64,000 bases of DNA. It comes from an uncultured Mobiluncus sp. Lineage in GTDB: Bacteria; Actinomycetota; Actinomycetes; Actinomycetales; Actinomycetaceae. Positions within the stretch are counted from its first letter, which is position 1, and each line of letters opens with the position of its first letter. The stretch is taken from positions 1-64,000 of the forward strand of contig NZ_CAMUES010000008.1 of the NCBI RefSeq assembly GCF_947087965.1, read 5' to 3'. The notes under the pieces were generated by a model. It saw only the letters and a program-made list of their open reading frames with translations. It had not been told where the DNA came from and did not search any database. Positions 59,667 to 64,000 of the stretch are shown piece after piece. Position numbers and translations under genes: made by a program.

Positions 59667-61547
59667 ATGACACGCAAACTCAATAGCGCAACGTCCACTA
59701 CCGGGCGGAATATGGCGGGCGCCCGTTCCTTGTGGCGCGCCACCGGCATGAAAGATGACGATTTTGGCAAGCCGATTGTTGCCATTGCGAACTCCTTTAC
59801 TGAGTTTGTGCCCGGTCACATTCACTTGCGGGAGGTCGCGAAAGTCGTGGCCGAAGCGGTACGTGAAGCCGGGGGAGTCCCGCGCGAGTTCAACACGATT
59901 GCCATCGATGACGGGATTGCGATGGGTCACGGCGGCATGCTCTATTCCCTGCCCAGTCGCGAAATCATTACTGATTCGGTGGAATACATGGTGCGCGCCC
60001 ATACCGCTGATGCCCTGGTGTGCATCTCTAACTGCGATAAAATCACTCCTGGAATGCTTAACGCTGCGTTGAAACTTAACATTCCCACCGTGTTTGTCTC
60101 GGGCGGTCCGATGGAAGCCGGCAAAGGCATTCCGGCCGCAGACATTGTCGGGCCGTCAACAGGGGGGCGGGGCAACCTCATCACGGTTATGAACGCGACC
60201 GCCAATGACGACATTGACGACGCGGAACTGCAGCGAGTCGAGGAGCTTTCCTGTCCGACCTGCGGATCTTGTTCGGGAATGTTCACGGCTAACTCGATGA
60301 ACTGCCTGACCGAAGCGCTGGGCTTGGCGTTGCCGGGCAACGGCTCCACCCTGGCGACCCACGTGGCGCGGCGCGACCTCTTTGCGCGAGCTGGCCAGCT
60401 GGTGGTGGCTCTGGCAAAGCGTTACTACGATGACGAGGACGATTCCGTGCTGCCGCGCGCTATTGCGACCCGGGAGGCTTTCGCCAACGCGATGAGCCTG
60501 GATATGGCGATGGGTGGTTCCTCGAACACGGTGCTGCACCTGCTGGCTGCCGCCCAAGCTGCCGAACTCGACTTTACGTTGGCCGACATCGCCCAGATTG
60601 GACGCACCGTGCCGACCTTGGCAAAAGTCGCCCCTAACCACAACGACTACCACATGGAGGACGTCCACCGGGCCGGGGGAGTACCGGCGCTACTGGGCGA
60701 ACTCGACCGCGCCGGACTGCTGAACCGAAACGTGCACTCCGTGTGCTACCCCGACCTGGCCACCTGGCTGGCAGACTGGGACGTGCGTGGGGGCACACCC
60801 AGTGCGGAAGCCCTCGAACTGTTCCACGCCGCGCCCGGCAACCAGCGCACCATCCACGCCTTTTCCGCCACCGCGCGCTTTGACACGCTGGACACGGACG
60901 CGGCGGCGGGCTGTATCCGTGACGTGGCCCACGCCTACGTGGCGAAAGGCGGGCTGACCGTGCTGCGCGGAAACCTGGCTCCTGACGGCGCCATCGTGAA
61001 AGCGGCGGGCATCGACCCCGAACTGTTCCACTTTGAAGGCCGCGCCATCGTGATGGAATCTCAGGAAGAAGCGGTGGAAAAAATCCTCGACAAGACCGTG
61101 CAGGCCGGGGACGTGGTCGTGATTCGCTACGAAGGTCCCGCGGGCGGACCGGGGATGCAAGAGATGCTCTATCCCACGTCTTTCCTGAAAGGCCGGGGCT
61201 TGGGCAAAACCTGCGCGCTCATTACTGATGGACGATTTTCTGGCGGCACCTCCGGGATTTCTATCGGTCACATTTCCCCCGAGGCGGCCGCGGGCGGGCT
61301 GATTGGCCTGATTGAGGACGGGGACAAAATCATCATCGATGTAAACCGCGAGGAAATCACCCTGGATGTGCCGGATGATGAAATCGCGCGGCGCCGCGCG
61401 GCGATGGAAGCGAGCCCGCACCCCTGGCAGCCGCACCGCAACCGCGAAGTCTCCGATGCCCTGAAACTCTACGGCGCCACCGCCCTGTCAGCCGACAAAG
61501 GGGCAGCTCGTGACGTGAAAGGCCTCTTGGTGAAACTCGGGCTTTGA
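59667..61547 (+). CDS. ilvD: Dihydroxy-acid dehydratase
   Basis: This 626-residue IlvD dehydrates 2,3-dihydroxy-isovalerate and 2,3-dihydroxy-3-methylvalerate in valine, isoleucine and pantothenate synthesis. The iron-sulfur Cys positions are CISNCDK (about residue 119) and CPTCGSCSGMFTANSMNC (about 195), the three-Cys pattern of this family. SGGPMEAGKG and DGRFSGGTSGISIGHISPEA are typical. GAGGAGACAACC precedes the ATG. It stands alone: no ilvB, ilvC or ilvE is in the window. It is convergent with the beta-lactamase-fold gene, 22 bases apart. Confidence 0.96.
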   Translation: MTRKLNSATSTTGRNMAGARSLWRATGMKDDDFGKPIVAIANSFTEFVPGHIHLREVAKVVAEAVREAGGVPREFNTIAIDDGIAMGHGGMLYSLPSREIITDSVEYMVRAHTADALVCISNCDKITPGMLNAALKLNIPTVFVSGGPMEAGKGIPAADIVGPSTGGRGNLITVMNATANDDIDDAELQRVEELSCPTCGSCSGMFTANSMNCLTEALGLALPGNGSTLATHVARRDLFARAGQLVVALAKRYYDDEDDSVLPRAIATREAFANAMSLDMAMGGSSNTVLHLLAAAQAAELDFTLADIAQIGRTVPTLAKVAPNHNDYHMEDVHRAGGVPALLGELDRAGLLNRNVHSVCYPDLATWLADWDVRGGTPSAEALELFHAAPGNQRTIHAFSATARFDTLDTDAAAGCIRDVAHAYVAKGGLTVLRGNLAPDGAIVKAAGIDPELFHFEGRAIVMESQEEAVEKILDKTVQAGDVVVIRYEGPAGGPGMQEMLYPTSFLKGRGLGKTCALITDGRFSGGTSGISIGHISPEAAAGGLIGLIEDGDKIIIDVNREEITLDVPDDEIARRRAAMEASPHPWQPHRNREVSDALKLYGATALSADKGAARDVKGLLVKLGL

Positions 61548-61569
61548 CACAGGTCTCGAAACCGAAAAT

Positions 61570-62634
61570 CTAGCCGATAGTGGCGATGAGCTTGTTCAGC
61601 ACACCGATACCGCCGTCAAAAGAGCCGGCTTGGGCGGCTATTGCTAGAGGCACCCGTTTGCCTTCACTGTTTTGATACCAGCCCATTTGACGTACCAGGT
61701 AGCCTCCGCTCACGCCCGGCCCCCAACCGCCCTTGAACGTGGCGCCGGGCAGACTGCCCATTCCCCAGCGTTGGCCGCCGCTGACTTGTCCCATATTGGA
61801 CACCACCGGACCTGAACCCGCTAAACAGGGCAGTTTCATCATGAACCCCACTTGGGACGCGGTGGTCCAAGGAGTTTGCCCGAAAACTGTGAATCCGGAA
61901 CGCAACCGCACAGACGGGACTGTCGTCGAGTTGTCCCCAGACTGACGTAAAACTTGGGTGACGGCCTGAGCCCGAGCGGCATCACTTGCGCCCAAGGACT
62001 GCCACAGCGCTTCGGCGGCACCGTTATCTGACTGACGCAAAGCCGCCGACATGGAGCCAGCCATAGCCCCCGCCTTCCCAGCCTGGGAAACCGCCACAGA
62101 AACCGGAACTTTTGAGGTCGACCACGCCACCCAGGCTTGTCCAGACCCGGCGGTTTCAATCTTGGAGCTGACCGGATCAAACCAAGCCACGGAAATAGTG
62201 GCCCCCGTGTCTCGGCCGACTTTTTCAAATGTCGCGCGTAATTCCTGGCTGCTGAGACGTCCGGCGGCGGGAGAGGTCAGCGTCGTACCGTCACAACCCT
62301 GCATTTGGGCAGCCGCAGGAGCCTGGGGGGTGGGAGAATCGCTCGGGTTCGTAGCCTGAGCGGAAGGTGAAACGGAACTGTCGGGAGAAGCCGTCGGAGA
62401 CTTCGCGTTTGTACCGGCAGAATCCCCCGGCCGTTGCGAGGTGAGGGAAGGGCTGGGTGAGGCGCTCACCTGAGGCTGACGAGCCAGCTGGGTAACTCCC
62501 ACGACTACCGCCCCCGTTACCAGGCCTCCCGCCAGCAGGGTTACCCCTAGAGCCACCAAGCCGCGCCGCACCCGGCGGCGCTTCTCGCCGGCGGCATCAT
62601 AATAGGGATTGTTATGTCTCGGGGTGTAGGACAT
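61570..62634 (-). CDS. Membrane-anchored beta-lactamase-fold serine hydrolase
   Basis: This 354-residue protein has a short basic tail, one membrane anchor (GLVALGVTLLAGGLVTGAVV), a Ser/Pro-rich spacer of about 60 residues and an outer domain. It carries all three active-site motifs of the beta-lactamase/penicillin-binding fold: S172-T-S-K175, S202-D-N204 and K301-G-G303. This suggests an acyl-serine enzyme. A true class A beta-lactamase would need a Glu166 equivalent, which I cannot place, and many actinobacterial homologues have no known activity. Two Cys (MQGCDGT, KLPCLAG) could pair. No ribosome binding site is clear; it lies 15 bases after the upstream gene. Confidence 0.75.
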   Translation of the reverse strand: MSYTPRHNNPYYDAAGEKRRRVRRGLVALGVTLLAGGLVTGAVVVGVTQLARQPQVSASPSPSLTSQRPGDSAGTNAKSPTASPDSSVSPSAQATNPSDSPTPQAPAAAQMQGCDGTTLTSPAAGRLSSQELRATFEKVGRDTGATISVAWFDPVSSKIETAGSGQAWVAWSTSKVPVSVAVSQAGKAGAMAGSMSAALRQSDNGAAEALWQSLGASDAARAQAVTQVLRQSGDNSTTVPSVRLRSGFTVFGQTPWTTASQVGFMMKLPCLAGSGPVVSNMGQVSGGQRWGMGSLPGATFKGGWGPGVSGGYLVRQMGWYQNSEGKRVPLAIAAQAGSFDGGIGVLNKLIATIG

Positions 62635-62649
62635 TCGGCTGGCAAACTC

Positions 62650-63993
62650 TCAAATCTTTGGAATGGTCAGATGAACACCGTCAAAGTCCGAGGAAGCCGA
62701 GGTCACCGGGACTTCACGTCCGTCCGGAAGGCATACGAATACCTGATCGTCGGCACCTAGCGGCCGTGACGTAGCTACTGTCACCAGGTATCCCGTGGTA
62801 ATCGACTTGCGATGCTGCTGAGCTTCGAGCTTCGCAATCGAAGCCGGTTTCACCCGCGAACCACTCTCATCGAGAGCCCCGTACACGGAAGTGAAAGTAT
62901 CCAAATTCGAGCGGTATCCAGCCAAGAAATGCGGGATGAAACGCCCGTCCGGATCGACCTCAGCTAAAGGCTCCTCGCCCTGCAGCATGGGCCGCGGGTT
63001 GGAATCCTCCGGGAAAATCGGAGCCGGCTGGCCCTTCGCAGCTTCACCGTCTGCGGACTGGGTATCAACCATCGGGGTGTCTGGCGTGGTATCGGGAACG
63101 GACGCGGTATTCTGAGCCGCCAGTTCCTCCAGCCGTGTCGCCGAGAGATGCTCCGAAGCAGTGTCTGGCTGGGCCGGCTCGCTCGGTGTGTCCGGGGTGG
63201 GAGTCTCGGGGGGCGGGAAATCCGCGTTACTACGGGTCGGAGTCATCAGCACACTGGGCAAATCGGCCAGCGTTGGCTCGGGTTCTGCCGGGGAGACTGC
63301 CTGTTCGTGTTCGAGTTTTTCGCGAATTTGGCCCAAATCCATCCCCACTCCGGGAGTCGGCAACGGGGGAGCCACAACGTCAGTCAGCGGAGCTTTTTGG
63401 GATTCATCACCAGGGATGCCGTAAACAGTTGTGGCACCGCCCAAATCGTTGACTTCTGCGGGGGTCGGCTCGGTCTGACCCAGTTCCACCGTCTCCAGCT
63501 TCGGCATCTGGAAAGTCGACAGGCTAGGCTCGGCAGATTCCGCCGGGGTAGCGGAAGCCTCGCTCATCGGCTGAGGCTGTTCCGTTGCGGGTTCTATCGG
63601 GGTTTCAGGGCTAGGAGCCGAAAAATCCGGTACCGGTTCGTACGCTGAAAAGTCCGGGGTGACGGGCTGATTTGGTGGCTGGACTGCCGGCGGTTCGGCA
63701 GGCAGCGATGCCGGTGTGCCGCCCCAATCGTTTGGTGCCAAGCCCTCTGGCTGGTAGGGGTTTGGTGTCTGCCAGGAGTCGGCTGCGGGTTGCTCTGGCA
63801 TTCCATAAGTTAGCAGGGCGGCCGCGGGTGATTCCGGGAACGCATAAGGGGGTTGCGGGAAGTCCGCGTAGGGCTGAGGCATCGATTCGGGAACAGATTC
63901 CGGGGAATAGTATCCGGCAGGTTCTGCCAAATCGGGGGAGGCCGGTGCTTCTTCCGGGGCAACAGGAGCATAAAAATCCTCCTGCAAGGCCAC
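62650..63993 (-). CDS. Pro/Glu-rich protein with small C-terminal domain
   Basis: This 447-residue protein is of no family I recognise. About residues 1-330 are low-complexity and acidic, dominated by Pro, Glu, Ala, Thr and Ser (PAEPEPTLADLPSVLMTP), so probably unfolded. The C-terminal 100 residues (FIPHFLAGYRSNLDTFTSVY, then SRPLGADDQVFVCLPDGREV) look folded. The GTG at 63993 is only seven bases from the window edge and the frame stays open beyond it, so the true start may lie outside. It precedes the beta-lactamase-fold gene by 15 bases, so the two probably share an operon. Confidence 0.6.
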   Translation of the reverse strand: MALQEDFYAPVAPEEAPASPDLAEPAGYYSPESVPESMPQPYADFPQPPYAFPESPAAALLTYGMPEQPAADSWQTPNPYQPEGLAPNDWGGTPASLPAEPPAVQPPNQPVTPDFSAYEPVPDFSAPSPETPIEPATEQPQPMSEASATPAESAEPSLSTFQMPKLETVELGQTEPTPAEVNDLGGATTVYGIPGDESQKAPLTDVVAPPLPTPGVGMDLGQIREKLEHEQAVSPAEPEPTLADLPSVLMTPTRSNADFPPPETPTPDTPSEPAQPDTASEHLSATRLEELAAQNTASVPDTTPDTPMVDTQSADGEAAKGQPAPIFPEDSNPRPMLQGEEPLAEVDPDGRFIPHFLAGYRSNLDTFTSVYGALDESGSRVKPASIAKLEAQQHRKSITTGYLVTVATSRPLGADDQVFVCLPDGREVPVTSASSDFDGVHLTIPKI

Positions 63994-64000
63994 GGAATCA

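Overview
The window looks like chromosome from an anaerobic or microaerophilic actinobacterium of the Actinomycetaceae, most like Mobiluncus or a close relative. I infer this from four things: GC-rich genes with GTG and TTG starts, the actinobacterial order of housekeeping genes, two surface proteins with cell-wall-binding repeat 2 (CWB2) modules, and a pyruvate:acceptor oxidoreductase typical of fermentative anaerobes. No rRNA, CRISPR array or recognisable prophage is present, and the species call is inference.

Layout. 1-2.9 kb is accessory: an AbiEi/DUF559 nuclease-like gene between two nearly identical long palindromes, a tandem-repeat region with a possibly broken gene, and a secreted PKD-domain protein. 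3.0-10.9 kb is a two-gene operon of a 1672-residue pyruvate:ferredoxin oxidoreductase with an extra C-terminal ferredoxin-like domain, followed by a 932-residue fusion of NfnB/GltD-like and NfnA/PyrK-like flavoproteins. 10.9-13.5 kb has a highly structured spacer, tRNA-Leu, a HTH gene with a VKOR-family gene, then tRNA-Thr, tRNA-Met and rpmG (a 56-residue protein). 13.7-24.3 kb holds a CWB2 surface protein, trpS, glgX, mnmA, a lone tyrosine recombinase and an aspartate aminotransferase. 24.5-27.5 kb is tRNA-Trp, a CapA-like gene, secE, nusG and tRNA-Lys, a translocation/transcription block missing its usual rplK-rplA neighbours.

27.6-59.5 kb is a rearranged version of the actinobacterial leuS-comEA-comEC-holA-rpsT-lepA-hemW-hrcA-dnaJ-rsmE-phoH-ybeY-CBS-era cluster. 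holA faces comEC and overlaps it by 218 bp. Inserted into the cluster are a Mn/Zn/Fe-type ABC transporter under a DtxR/MntR-like operator, a 1517-residue CWB2 surface protein with a catalytically dead trypsin-like domain, and a TRAP-like permease pair. 59.5-64 kb has ilvD, a beta-lactamase-fold membrane protein and a Pro/Glu-rich protein running to the window edge.

Regulatory reading. About ten genes show TANNNT followed 6-7 bases later by the start codon and no ribosome binding site, the pattern of leaderless transcripts. A CIRCE element precedes hrcA-dnaJ, and a DtxR/MntR-type palindrome overlaps the promoter of the metal transporter. A short motif, G(G/T)TCACAAG, recurs between convergent genes, forms the last codon and stop of three genes, and sits inside an extra loop of hemW.
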